Part shown: one piece after another, positions 44,422-51,793 of the stretch
Position numbering within the stretch: position 1 is the first letter of the stretch
Layout of the letters: each line of letters starts with the position of its first letter
NCBI GenBank assembly: GCA_026392945.1
Contig: JAPLBB010000052.1
Location: forward strand, 1-64,000
DNA from: Actinomycetota bacterium
GTDB taxonomy: Bacteria; Actinomycetota; Actinomycetes; Nanopelagicales; Nanopelagicaceae
Direction: 5' to 3'
Length of the DNA: 64,000 nt
Translations under genes and position numbers: made by a program
The notes under the pieces: generated by a model
Database searches by the model: none
Seen by the model: the letters and a program-made list of their open reading frames with translations, nothing else
Told to the model about the DNA's origin: nothing

Positions 44422-45486
44422 TTAAGAAAGTTTCCGATCTCTCCAAGTTAATGTATTTGTTAATTTACCAATCCAAGAGTAAATAATTAAACTGATTAGA
44501 AAAACTATTGCCAACGGGTGCAGTAGAGCAGTATTTGGAATTGATCCGGTTCTAATTGATGAAATAACTCTACTTAAAACAATAAGTCCAAATGAGGCCA
44601 AGCCTATTTTTGATCCAAATAGCGCTGCAATAAATGGAGCCACACCGCTAAGCAAAAGAATAATGATTGCTACAAATGTTCCCAGTAGTGAACCGAACGC
44701 ATTCCAAAGAGATTTTCGATACCCATTCACCAATGCACCGGCAGTTTCATACATCCGACAGCTCGCAACCTGGCTGCCCTCCGCGACTCCACCAGAGAAT
44801 CCAAAGGATAATAACTGTCGCGCTAGCATCATGTCGTCTAGCACTTCGGATTTAATTGATTCATGGCCACCAGATTTTAAATATGCAGATTTTTTAATTA
44901 CTAAAAACTGTCCATTTGCAACTGCCATACTTTTAACTCTAAGTTTTTGGCCAATAATTAAAGGCACAGAAGCAAGCCATGACCATTGCAATAATGGCTG
45001 AAACAATCTTTGAACAAACCCCTCCGCAATTTGCTTTGGGTAGGGAGATATGAAATCCCATTTTTCCATTTTTGATATTGCAGAAGCTATGGCGTTGTCA
45101 CTTAACCTGACATCCGCATCAATAAATACTAGATATTTGCCAGTGCTTGCATCAGCTAATTGCTGACATGCCCATGATTTGCCTAACCAGCCATCTGGCA
45201 GGGATTTACCAGTTAGATTCTTTATATTTGGAAATATTGCCAACAGGTTTGCAGTTGCATCTTCAGAGTGGTCATTCAGAGTGATAATTTCGTGATCTAT
45301 TAAACCTACTTGAGAGATAATTGAGTTAATACATTCAGTTACATTTTCTTCTTCATTGCGCATTGGAATTAGGATCGACACTGAGTCATTCACTTTTGAT
45401 GCAGTATCTTTGACAACCCGGATTGTTAATGCATTAAACAAAGTTAATGCTAGGGCTAACCCAGATATTATTAGTAATAGCTCCAT
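44422..45486 (-). CDS. Family 2 glycosyltransferase, probably for carotenoid
   Basis: The 354-residue membrane protein has an N-terminal anchor helix, then a GT-A domain: SILIPMRNEEENV, VFIDADVRLS as the DxD-like site, GHESIKSEVLDDMMLA, and three or four C-terminal helices. It resembles CrtQ/CruC-type enzymes that attach a sugar to a carotenoid hydroxyl. Its ATG overlaps the CruF-type gene's stop codon by 1 nt (TAATG), so the two are coupled. Sugar and acceptor are inferred from context only. Confidence 0.8.
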   Translation of the reverse strand: MELLLIISGLALALTLFNALTIRVVKDTASKVNDSVSILIPMRNEEENVTECINSIISQVGLIDHEIITLNDHSEDATANLLAIFPNIKNLTGKSLPDGWLGKSWACQQLADASTGKYLVFIDADVRLSDNAIASAISKMEKWDFISPYPKQIAEGFVQRLFQPLLQWSWLASVPLIIGQKLRVKSMAVANGQFLVIKKSAYLKSGGHESIKSEVLDDMMLARQLLSFGFSGGVAEGSQVASCRMYETAGALVNGYRKSLWNAFGSLLGTFVAIIILLLSGVAPFIAALFGSKIGLASFGLIVLSRVISSIRTGSIPNTALLHPLAIVFLISLIIYSWIGKLTNTLTWRDRKLS

Positions 45487-46298
45487 TAAGAGTTAGCAGG
45501 CGGGCCGAAACGTAGTAAGAATAGATACGGGATTAGAAATAATCCAAAAACAATCCCACCACTTACTGCAACTCCCACTCGATCAAAGAAAAATAGATTT
45601 CCTACTACACCAGAAAACCAGGTCCAAAATAACAAGAAATCAGGGATTGAAGTTGACCCTGTTATTTTTCTGCGATCTCTACGAAGTGCCTTATGCAAGA
45701 TAGCCATTAAGCCAATCCCAGTTAACATCCAACCAAATGCATTTGAGAGCGGAATTTCCGGTTGAAGCGGTACATGCGAACCAGAAAAATCCCACTTCCA
45801 TCTTTCAGCGGCAACCATTTGCGGATCTAAGAAGAGATCCCATGCCATCATTCCAAATCCACCATACAAAAATACCCAGTTCTTTGTAACTTTTCTCGCA
45901 GCAATAAAAATTGGGTGGGCAATCATAATCCATGCGAATGGAACAACTAGTGGAACTCCATAAATTTGATAACCTAACGATCCAGAGTATTCATATTCGC
46001 CAAATGGCCAGCCAGTTCTACTTCCAATTTGTTCTATTATCAGAGCGTATGTGAAAGTTATTGATACAAATATTGAAGCATAAGTGAGCCCATAGCTAAG
46101 TAGCGCATGGATGATCATTGCTACGGCGGCCCAGTAAACAGTTGCAATTGTTACAACTCTTAAAGGTTCACCTTTAATTAGCGGATAAGAAATCTGAAGT
46201 CCTATTGCAATAACTAGGGTTGAATAAAGAGCTAATAATTTCCAAGTTGAAACCTGGCGACGGCTATTTCTTTTTGGATAAAACTGGCGCAGCGACAT
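45486..46298 (-). CDS. cruF: Carotenoid 1,2-hydratase of the CruF type
   Basis: CruF adds water to the psi end of an acyclic or monocyclic carotenoid to give a tertiary 1-hydroxyl. The 270-residue protein has about eight helices with the family blocks IEQIGSRTGWPFGEYEYSG, GVPLVVPFAWIMIAHP and AWDLFLDPQMVA. I start at ATG 46298 (MSLRQFYPKRN), 17 nt after the CrtA-type stop; the frame is open further upstream but inside that gene. Next in the operon is the glycosyltransferase. Confidence 0.82.
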   Translation of the reverse strand: MSLRQFYPKRNSRRQVSTWKLLALYSTLVIAIGLQISYPLIKGEPLRVVTIATVYWAAVAMIIHALLSYGLTYASIFVSITFTYALIIEQIGSRTGWPFGEYEYSGSLGYQIYGVPLVVPFAWIMIAHPIFIAARKVTKNWVFLYGGFGMMAWDLFLDPQMVAAERWKWDFSGSHVPLQPEIPLSNAFGWMLTGIGLMAILHKALRRDRRKITGSTSIPDFLLFWTWFSGVVGNLFFFDRVGVAVSGGIVFGLFLIPYLFLLRFGPPANS

Positions 46299-46315
46299 GG
46301 GGTAATTGTGCCGTA

Positions 46316-46978
46316 TTACGCGAGTATGCCTCGCTCTTCGATAACTGCAAACCGAGCGAATAGCTCCTCTGAGTACCACCGATGAGCCGAGGTAGCCCGA
46401 ATCGCCTCAGAATGAGCCTGGCCTTTATAGGCAAAATCTCGAAGTGATGCCGCATCCTTCCAGATTGAAAAAGTTCCTTGTAATCCAATCGGTGCTTCAC
46501 CAATTCCAATTGCGTTTATCAATCCAGGAGATTGGTGCAAACTTTCCGTTACGGGAGGAACAGCGCGCCAAAAAATCAAATTCTTTCGCCAAACTATTCG
46601 AGCCCTCGTGACTGCCGCTATTTTTCCATTCCATTCAAATTTATCTACCGAAAAAGGTTGTTTACTAGACCAGAATCCGTGTGAGGAAATTGGCTTCAAT
46701 ACAACTCGATACTCACTTGTACAAATCTTTTGCCAACTCTTTACTACAAAAGATTTATCAAGTGCATCAATTCGATTCTCATTTATTGTAATTAACATAC
46801 CCCATCGGAATGGGTCAGCATCTCTAGGAGTAAAACTCTCACCCTTACCAGTTCCTAGTAACTTAATAAAAGTTACACCAGACAATCTCTTGAGTTGCAT
46901 TTTATTTATTGCCATGAAAATTATCGCAAGTGGGGTGAATCTTGCTTTTGTTCGCCAGAAGTAGATTATTGTAATCAC
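46316..46978 (-). CDS. crtA: CrtA-type (spheroidene monooxygenase-like) carotenoid oxygenase
   Basis: CrtA in purple bacteria is a haem enzyme that puts a 2-keto group on hydroxylated carotenoids. This 220-residue protein has the family pattern in order: KLLGTGKGESFTPRDADPFRWGMLI, VVLKPISSHGFW, TRARIVW, LIFWRAVPPV, IGIGEAPIGLQGTFSIWKD and HRWYSEELFARF. It starts with GTG at 46978, overlapping the hydrolase stop by 4 nt. Its neighbours fit a carotenoid substrate; oxidation position is inferred from the purple-bacterial enzyme. Confidence 0.8.
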   Translation of the reverse strand: MITIIYFWRTKARFTPLAIIFMAINKMQLKRLSGVTFIKLLGTGKGESFTPRDADPFRWGMLITINENRIDALDKSFVVKSWQKICTSEYRVVLKPISSHGFWSSKQPFSVDKFEWNGKIAAVTRARIVWRKNLIFWRAVPPVTESLHQSPGLINAIGIGEAPIGLQGTFSIWKDAASLRDFAYKGQAHSEAIRATSAHRWYSEELFARFAVIEERGILA

Positions 46979-47763
46979 AGTTTTATTCTCGTAGTCTCAA
47001 AGATTTCTGCTAAAACTTCATTTGGGCTATCCCACATTGGAGCATGTCCAGTTTGCGGCAGGATCACCCATTTGGAGTGAGCAGGTGCCAGCGAACGTTC
47101 TTGGCAGGTTTTCTCCGGCAAGGTATGGTCGCTATCGCCAAAAACAATCGTGATTGGGATTTCACTACTGATTTGTTTATCAAACCTTTTCCCTAATAGT
47201 GCATCCCAAGCAGGGAAGTAGCCAGTTGAACTTGCCATTGCAGAGGTTGCATCAAGGCAAACTTGATAACTTAAATCTTTCCAGCGTGGTGATACTGTTT
47301 CAAAACCAATTTTTTTTGCCCAGGTATAGTTCAAAAGTGAGGGTGCTATTTTTCCAACTCCTCCTGCCATCATTTTTAGTGCAATTTCACCAGGGTATCG
47401 TGAAGTAAAAGGAGTAAGCCATAAACCAGCCGGTGCTAATGCAGTTACTGTTTTTACTTCAGATGGGTTTAATACTGCCATTTCAAGTGAAACCCATCCA
47501 CCAAGTGAGTTACCAACTAAATGAAAATCACTGACACCTATGTCGCTTAAATTCTTAAATACTAATCTTGCAAGGGATGTTGGATCCATAGACTGCATCG
47601 GAGAGTATGCCGACCGGCCATGCCCAGGTAGATCCAATGTGATTACTTTGAACTGCTTTGCCAGGGATGGAATTATCGGTTTCCATGCAGTAGCAGCTGA
47701 GCCCATCCCGTGTATTAACACAACCGATGGACCTTGACCATAAGTTTCAATGGGTAGCTTCAC
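46975..47763 (-). CDS. Alpha/beta hydrolase (carotenoid operon)
   Basis: The 262-residue protein is an alpha/beta hydrolase with the oxyanion region LIHGMGSAATAW, nucleophile elbow VGNSLGGW, and C-terminal His in TGHAPMWD; catalytic Asp is probably in FGDSDHTLP. The GTG at 47763 is chosen because a TAATCT element is 7 nt upstream; an ATG at 47802 would make it overlap the divergent rhodanese gene. It leads the operon with crtA, cruF, the glycosyltransferase and the second desaturase. Its substrate is unknown; acyl transfer or ester cleavage on the carotenoid glycoside is possible. Confidence 0.83.
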   Translation of the reverse strand: MKLPIETYGQGPSVVLIHGMGSAATAWKPIIPSLAKQFKVITLDLPGHGRSAYSPMQSMDPTSLARLVFKNLSDIGVSDFHLVGNSLGGWVSLEMAVLNPSEVKTVTALAPAGLWLTPFTSRYPGEIALKMMAGGVGKIAPSLLNYTWAKKIGFETVSPRWKDLSYQVCLDATSAMASSTGYFPAWDALLGKRFDKQISSEIPITIVFGDSDHTLPEKTCQERSLAPAHSKWVILPQTGHAPMWDSPNEVLAEIFETTRIKL

Positions 47764-47768
47764 ATAGG

Positions 47769-47776
47769 TAAGATTA
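47769..47776. promoter_or_regulatory. Overlapping divergent -10 elements of hydrolase and rhodanese genes
   Basis: The near-palindrome GGTAAGATTACC (47767-47778) contains TAATCT on the minus strand, 7 nt before the hydrolase GTG at 47763. It also holds TAAGAT on the plus strand, 9 nt before the rhodanese ATG at 47784. The two elements overlap by 4 bp. Confidence 0.45.
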
Positions 47777-47783
47777 CCTGCAA

Positions 47784-48098
47784 ATGATAAATCTTGATGC
47801 ATCTAAGTTTGCCGAAAAAATAGCCGAATCAGATGTTGTAGTGCTGGATGTTCGAACTCCAAAGGAATTTAACGGCGGCCATATTACAAATGCGATAAAT
47901 ATTGATATCTATAATGATTATTTCAATTCTGATATCTCGGCTTTGGATAAATCGAAAAGTTATGCAGTTTATTGTCATTCTGGTAAACGATCAGTTGATG
48001 CTTCTAGTGAAATGGATCTAATCGGATTTAAAGCCACTTATAACTTAACTGGTGGAATCATCGAATGGGTAGATTCCGGAAGAGAAACTGTTAATTAA
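47784..48098 (+). CDS. Rhodanese-domain protein
   Basis: The 104-residue protein is a single rhodanese domain, which transfers sulfane sulfur. The start VVVLDVRTPKEFNGGHI fits the family and the active cysteine is in YCHSGKRS (about residue 67), a CxxGxRS-type loop. The ATG at 47784 is next to a probable promoter. Its 3' end overlaps the convergent arsC by 8 nt. Target unknown. Confidence 0.88.
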   Translation: MINLDASKFAEKIAESDVVVLDVRTPKEFNGGHITNAINIDIYNDYFNSDISALDKSKSYAVYCHSGKRSVDASSEMDLIGFKATYNLTGGIIEWVDSGRETVN

Positions 48099-48489
48099 AC
48101 AAAGTCGGGATTAACTCTTCAACTAGCTTTCGTATTTGTTCCCGAATTGGACGAACATCTGCAACTCCCTGACCAGCTGGATCTTCTAACACCCAATCAA
48201 GATATCGCTTACCAGGAAAAAATGGACAAGCATCCCCACAGCCCATGGTAATTACTACATCTGATTGTTCTACTGCTGAGGTAGTTAATACTTTTGGCTG
48301 TTCATTAGAAATATCTATACCAACCTCTTTAAGTGCTTCAACAACTGCTGGATTAATCGAATCAGCAGGAGCAGAGCCGGCTGATCTAACCTCAACTTTG
48401 TCGCCAGCAAGATGAGTTAAAAATGCTGCAGCCATTTGGGATCTGCCAGCATTGTGAACGCAAACAAAAAGTACAGACGGCTTACTCAT
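48091..48489 (-). CDS. arsC: Arsenate reductase ArsC (low-molecular-weight phosphatase fold)
   Basis: This small enzyme reduces arsenate to arsenite through a CX5R loop. The 132-residue protein has FVCVHNAGRSQMAAAF at residues 6-21 with the nucleophile Cys and Arg; a later Cys pair lies in TMGCGDACPFFPG, and the DPAGQG motif follows. The ATG at 48489 is the family start; the frame is open for 13 codons more. It overlaps the aquaporin gene by 8 nt; reducing partner (thioredoxin or mycothiol) is unknown. Confidence 0.92.
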   Translation of the reverse strand: MSKPSVLFVCVHNAGRSQMAAAFLTHLAGDKVEVRSAGSAPADSINPAVVEALKEVGIDISNEQPKVLTTSAVEQSDVVITMGCGDACPFFPGKRYLDWVLEDPAGQGVADVRPIREQIRKLVEELIPTLFN

Positions 48490-49150
48490 TATCAGTTGAT
48501 CCCTTAGGATTTGTAATTTTCCGCGCAATCAAAAGTCCGATTGCAGCTCCTATGATTTGAGCAATAATAAATGCAAGGATTGATTCTGGTGCGATTCCGG
48601 TTATAGAGGTGGTGAATACTCGGCCAATTGTTATTGCTGGGTTTGCAAACGCGGTACTTGAGGTTAGCAATATTCCACCAAATATCCATAGAGGTACGTA
48701 TAGGGCAACTAGATCATCACGTTTTGGAAACCGCAGAATAATCCACAGTAATACCGCCGTAGCAATTACCTCTGAAACAAATAAATTAGATCCACTACGG
48801 TCAATTATTGAGATATCAAGAACCTTTTGATCAAAAATAAAGTTAGCAGTTGTAGCTCCAGAAATAGCACCCACAATTTGAGCAGGGATATAGAGAAGAG
48901 ATGAATGAGTGTCAATCTTCTTTAGGTAAAGCATGACAAGCGTTACCGCGGGGTTAAAGTGAGAGCCACTAACTTTCATACCAACTCTAATCACGACTGC
49001 TAGCCCGACTGCAGTAGAAATAGCATTAATGAGCAATCTAAGTGCTGAGTCTGATGTTAAATTTGTTGCCATTATTCCAGATCCAACAATTGCAAAAGCT
49101 AATATCGCTGTTCCTAAAAATTCCATTCCAACTGCCCGCTGAATTTTCAC
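48482..49150 (-). CDS. Aquaporin-family (MIP) channel linked to arsC
   Basis: The 222-residue membrane protein has six helices and two half-helices with NPA motifs (HFNPAVTL and FANPAITIGR). Aquaglyceroporins conduct arsenite, and fused or neighbouring AqpS-ArsC systems expel arsenite down its gradient. It overlaps arsC by 8 nt, supporting that role by inference. GTG start with AAGGGGTA upstream. The TauE-like gene precedes it by 14 nt in the same direction. Confidence 0.88.
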   Translation of the reverse strand: MKIQRAVGMEFLGTAILAFAIVGSGIMATNLTSDSALRLLINAISTAVGLAVVIRVGMKVSGSHFNPAVTLVMLYLKKIDTHSSLLYIPAQIVGAISGATTANFIFDQKVLDISIIDRSGSNLFVSEVIATAVLLWIILRFPKRDDLVALYVPLWIFGGILLTSSTAFANPAITIGRVFTTSITGIAPESILAFIIAQIIGAAIGLLIARKITNPKGSTDNE

Positions 49151-49164
49151 GCTACCCCTTTAAA

Positions 49165-49920
49165 TTAATTAACAACTCTTACTAAAATAGTAAAGGTAGC
49201 CAGGATAAATAGCAGAAAGGCAAAGCCGCGTCTTAGGTGAACAGTTGGTGACTTTGGGGCAAGTTTTGAGGCAAACCTGGAAACAATTACTGCAGATAAT
49301 GCAATAACCGCTGGATATCGCCAATTAATCTCTGGCCAAATTGCTGACTTTGCAAAAAACGCAGTTATGCAATTGAGGGCGATTATTAGTAAGGAGGTGC
49401 CAGCAGCTTTGTTCTGAGGGGTATGAAAAAATAAGACAAGAACTGGAATGGCTATAAATCCGCCACCTATTCCAAATAAGCCAGTTAGCGTTCCAACCAA
49501 TAATGACAAAACAACTAATGCCCAAATTGGCATAGATTTTTCTGGTCGTTCCCTTATTGGCCCCTTTAACATCGAGTAGCCGGCGGCAATTAAGACAAGT
49601 GAAAACCCTAAAAGAATAAGTTGATCAGGAATTTTAGTAACTACTAAGCCAAAGCCAATATTTGTCACTAAGCCAAGTGCCCAGATTATTACTGCCTCTT
49701 TTACTAATACATCTTTACTTTTAAATTTGGGTTCAAGCCCGGCGGCGGCTGCTAGAAAAACTACGGCCAGAGCTGCGGTTGTGGCATGAATTGGTGTGAA
49801 ATCAAACAGGTATAGAAATATTGGGACTGAGACCATTGCGCCGCCTGCACCAATAAATCCTAAAACCGCACCAATAAAGGCGCCGGAGACAAGAGCGGTC
49901 ATGATTAAGTCCAAGCTCAT
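49165..49920 (-). CDS. TauE/SafE-family sulfite/anion exporter
   Basis: This eight-helix membrane protein belongs to the TauE/SafE family, which exports small sulfur or other anions. The 251-residue chain shows the two repeat motifs GFIGAGGAMVSVPIFLY and LTGLFGIGGGFIAIPVLVLF. It is the first gene of a run with the aquaporin and arsC. The combination with a rhodanese nearby could mean sulfur-anion export; this is not shown by sequence. Confidence 0.88.
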   Translation of the reverse strand: MSLDLIMTALVSGAFIGAVLGFIGAGGAMVSVPIFLYLFDFTPIHATTAALAVVFLAAAAGLEPKFKSKDVLVKEAVIIWALGLVTNIGFGLVVTKIPDQLILLGFSLVLIAAGYSMLKGPIRERPEKSMPIWALVVLSLLVGTLTGLFGIGGGFIAIPVLVLFFHTPQNKAAGTSLLIIALNCITAFFAKSAIWPEINWRYPAVIALSAVIVSRFASKLAPKSPTVHLRRGFAFLLFILATFTILVRVVN

Positions 49921-49959
49921 AGGTGGATACTTTCACAGTTAATGGGAATTTGGACATAA

Positions 49960-49996
49960 AAAATCGCCCCGAAGATGAATATTCGGAGGCGATTTT
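49960..49996 (-). terminator. Intrinsic terminator of the doxX transcript
   Basis: On the minus strand a stem of about 14 bp with one bulge (AAAATCGCC-T-CCGAA at 49996-49982 with TTCGGGGCGATTTT at 49973-49960) is followed by further T residues. It lies just after the doxX stop codon. Confidence 0.88.
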
Positions 49997-50008
49997 CTAA
50001 ATTACTAA

Positions 50009-50431
50009 TTAGCTAAAGAAAAGAAGTGTTCCTACATTACTTCCGAAATCAGCTCCACCGCGTAATAATGCGAAGATAATTAAAGCTGCGCCAGCTAAGG
50101 ATAAATCCTTGAAAAATGCGATACTTTCATTTTGCTTAGCAGCTGCATCAGTTTCTTTCCAGAATGTATGGAATAGAAATGCAGCTGGAATAAGAAATGC
50201 AGCAATCAGAAGTGCTCCAAGGTCGGCGTAGAAGCCAAGCAATATATAAACTCCACCGATAAGAATCATTAATCCACTTAGGTAAACCGCAGCCCTAGCC
50301 ATTGGAATTTTCTTATATTTGGCATAGCCAGTCATTGCTTCGTTTTTTGTAAAATGAGCGATGCCTGAATTTATGAATATTAGAGCAAATAGCACTCTGC
50401 CTGCGATTAAAGCGATTTCAGTTACTGACAT
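50009..50431 (-). CDS. DoxX-family membrane protein
   Basis: The 140-residue protein has four membrane helices. It begins LIAGRVLFALIFINSGIAHFTK, the DoxX start pattern, and contains MARAAVYLSGLMILIGGVYILLG. DoxX proteins are tied to redox or thiosulfate handling, but no reaction is certain. An AAGGA site precedes the ATG. It is a single-gene transcript closed by a strong terminator. Confidence 0.85.
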   Translation of the reverse strand: MSVTEIALIAGRVLFALIFINSGIAHFTKNEAMTGYAKYKKIPMARAAVYLSGLMILIGGVYILLGFYADLGALLIAAFLIPAAFLFHTFWKETDAAAKQNESIAFFKDLSLAGAALIIFALLRGGADFGSNVGTLLFFS

Positions 50432-50499
50432 TTATTGTCCTTACTATTTTCATGACCAATTTGGCCGCTTGGAAAGATTAGGGGCTACTGTCAGGTATA

Positions 50500-50505
50500 T
50501 AAACT
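50500..50505 (+). promoter_or_regulatory. -10 element upstream of dinB
   Basis: TAAACT ends 6 nt before an ATG at 50512 that opens a 21-codon frame overlapping the dinB start. The geometry equals other leaderless promoters here. Confidence 0.45.
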
Positions 50506-50511
50506 AACCTT

Positions 50512-50577
50512 ATGGGTGTGTTCAATGAAATTACTAGAAATTACTTATTTGTAAGCGTGGGCAACTTTTATGAGTGA
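50512..50577 (+). CDS. Possible leaderless 21-residue leader peptide overlapping dinB start
   Basis: The frame starts with ATG at 50512, directly at the expected transcription start, begins MGVFNEITRNYLF, and ends with TGA at 50575-50577, beyond the dinB ATG at 50570. dinB itself has no ribosome-binding site. Ribosomes finishing this frame could reinitiate on dinB. No homologue is known to me; coding status is inferred only from geometry. Confidence 0.4.
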   Translation: MGVFNEITRNYLFVSVGNFYE

Positions 50578-51748
50578 GAATATTGCAACCATTTTGCATG
50601 TAGATATGGATGCTTTCTATGCATCTGTTGAAGAGCGTGATGATCCAAAATTAAAAGGAAAAGCAGTTGTTGTCGGCGTTGGCAAGCGTGGTGTTGTTTC
50701 TGCGGCAAATTATGAAGCAAGAAAATTTGGCATCAGAGCTGCAATGCCAATCTATAAAGCAAAGGCATTAGCACCCCATGCAGTTTTCATTGCACCAAAT
50801 ATGGCGAGATACGCGGAGGTATCTGAACAGGTGATGGCGATATTTAGGGATGTAACACCACAAGTTGAACCAATCTCATTAGATGAAGCTTTCTTAGATG
50901 TAACTGGAGCAAGGCGGCTATTGGGAAGTGGCATAGAGATAGCAGATCAAATACGAAAGCGAGTAGAGAAAGATTTAGGAATTACTTGTTCGGTAGGAAT
51001 TGCACATAATAAATTTATTGCCAAAATTGCATCCGGCCGTTGCAAACCTAATGGGGTATTAGAGGTAGATCCCGAGAAGATGTTGGAGTTTCTGCATCCG
51101 TTGGCCGCAAATGAGATTTGGGGAGTAGGCCCAAAGACAAATGAGCTGTTGGAAAAAATGGGTTTATTTACAATTGCTGACATTGCAAATACACCACGAA
51201 GTACGTTGATAAGAGTTTTAGGTCAAGCAAGCGGTGCCTCTTTATACGAGCTTGCCTGGGGTCGAGATTACCGCGATGTGATTACCGAACATGCTGAAAA
51301 AAGCATTAGCGCATCTCAAACTTTTGATGTTGATCTCTACCAACCAGAGGAAATTTTGAAAGAGTTTTTAAGGTTAACGGAAAAAAGTGCAGATCGAATG
51401 CGCGCAAAAGGATTAGCTGCAAGCACAATTTCGATCAAGGTGAGATTCGCAGATTTTAAAACTATTTCAAGATCTAAATCATTAGATTTACCAACGACTG
51501 GAACCCAGGAAATTTTTGAGGTAGCAAAATCTCTTTATCTAGGCCTTGAATTAGATCGAGTACTCGTTAGGTTAGTTGGCGTCTCGTTGGATTCACTAGT
51601 AGAAAATGATGATGTGACGCAGATGGTATTAGGCGAGCGCATCAGCAGTTGGCAGCAAGCAGACCGCGCAATTGATCGGGTTAAAGCCAAGTTTGGCAGC
51701 GGCAGCCTGCGCCCGGCCCGCTTGGTAGATGACAAAGATGGGGATTAA
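50570..51748 (+). CDS. dinB: DNA polymerase IV
   Basis: DinB is a Y-family polymerase that copies past damaged bases. The 392-residue protein has the catalytic ILHVDMDAFYASVEERDDP and PISLDEAFLDVTGARRLLG carboxylates, YEARKFGIRAAMP, and CSVGIAHNKFIAKIAS. A little-finger domain occupies about residues 240-345. It ends without a clear sliding-clamp QxxLF motif. No Shine-Dalgarno site precedes the ATG, and no LexA-type box (GAAC-N4-GTTC) is seen upstream. Confidence 0.95.
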   Translation: MSENIATILHVDMDAFYASVEERDDPKLKGKAVVVGVGKRGVVSAANYEARKFGIRAAMPIYKAKALAPHAVFIAPNMARYAEVSEQVMAIFRDVTPQVEPISLDEAFLDVTGARRLLGSGIEIADQIRKRVEKDLGITCSVGIAHNKFIAKIASGRCKPNGVLEVDPEKMLEFLHPLAANEIWGVGPKTNELLEKMGLFTIADIANTPRSTLIRVLGQASGASLYELAWGRDYRDVITEHAEKSISASQTFDVDLYQPEEILKEFLRLTEKSADRMRAKGLAASTISIKVRFADFKTISRSKSLDLPTTGTQEIFEVAKSLYLGLELDRVLVRLVGVSLDSLVENDDVTQMVLGERISSWQQADRAIDRVKAKFGSGSLRPARLVDDKDGD

Positions 51749-51781
51749 AGGCTAAAAGTTTTAAAAATGTGACAAGTGCTC

Positions 51782-51787
51782 TATATT
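51782..51787 (+). promoter_or_regulatory. -10 element of leaderless DUF3040 gene promoter
   Basis: TATATT ends 6 nt before the ATG at 51794; no ribosome-binding site is present. Confidence 0.6.
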
Positions 51788-51793
51788 TAGAAT

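Noticed and set aside
46298-46379. Longer CruF-type protein starting at 46379
   Set aside because: It would overlap the CrtA-type gene by 64 nt and add residues unlike the family; ATG 46298 follows that gene cleanly.
47764-47802. Hydrolase start at ATG 47802
   Set aside because: It overlaps the divergent rhodanese gene head to head and covers the symmetrical promoter; conservation begins after GTG 47763.
50432-50569. LexA (SOS) box upstream of dinB
   Set aside because: No GAAC-N4-GTTC or near match was found in the gap.
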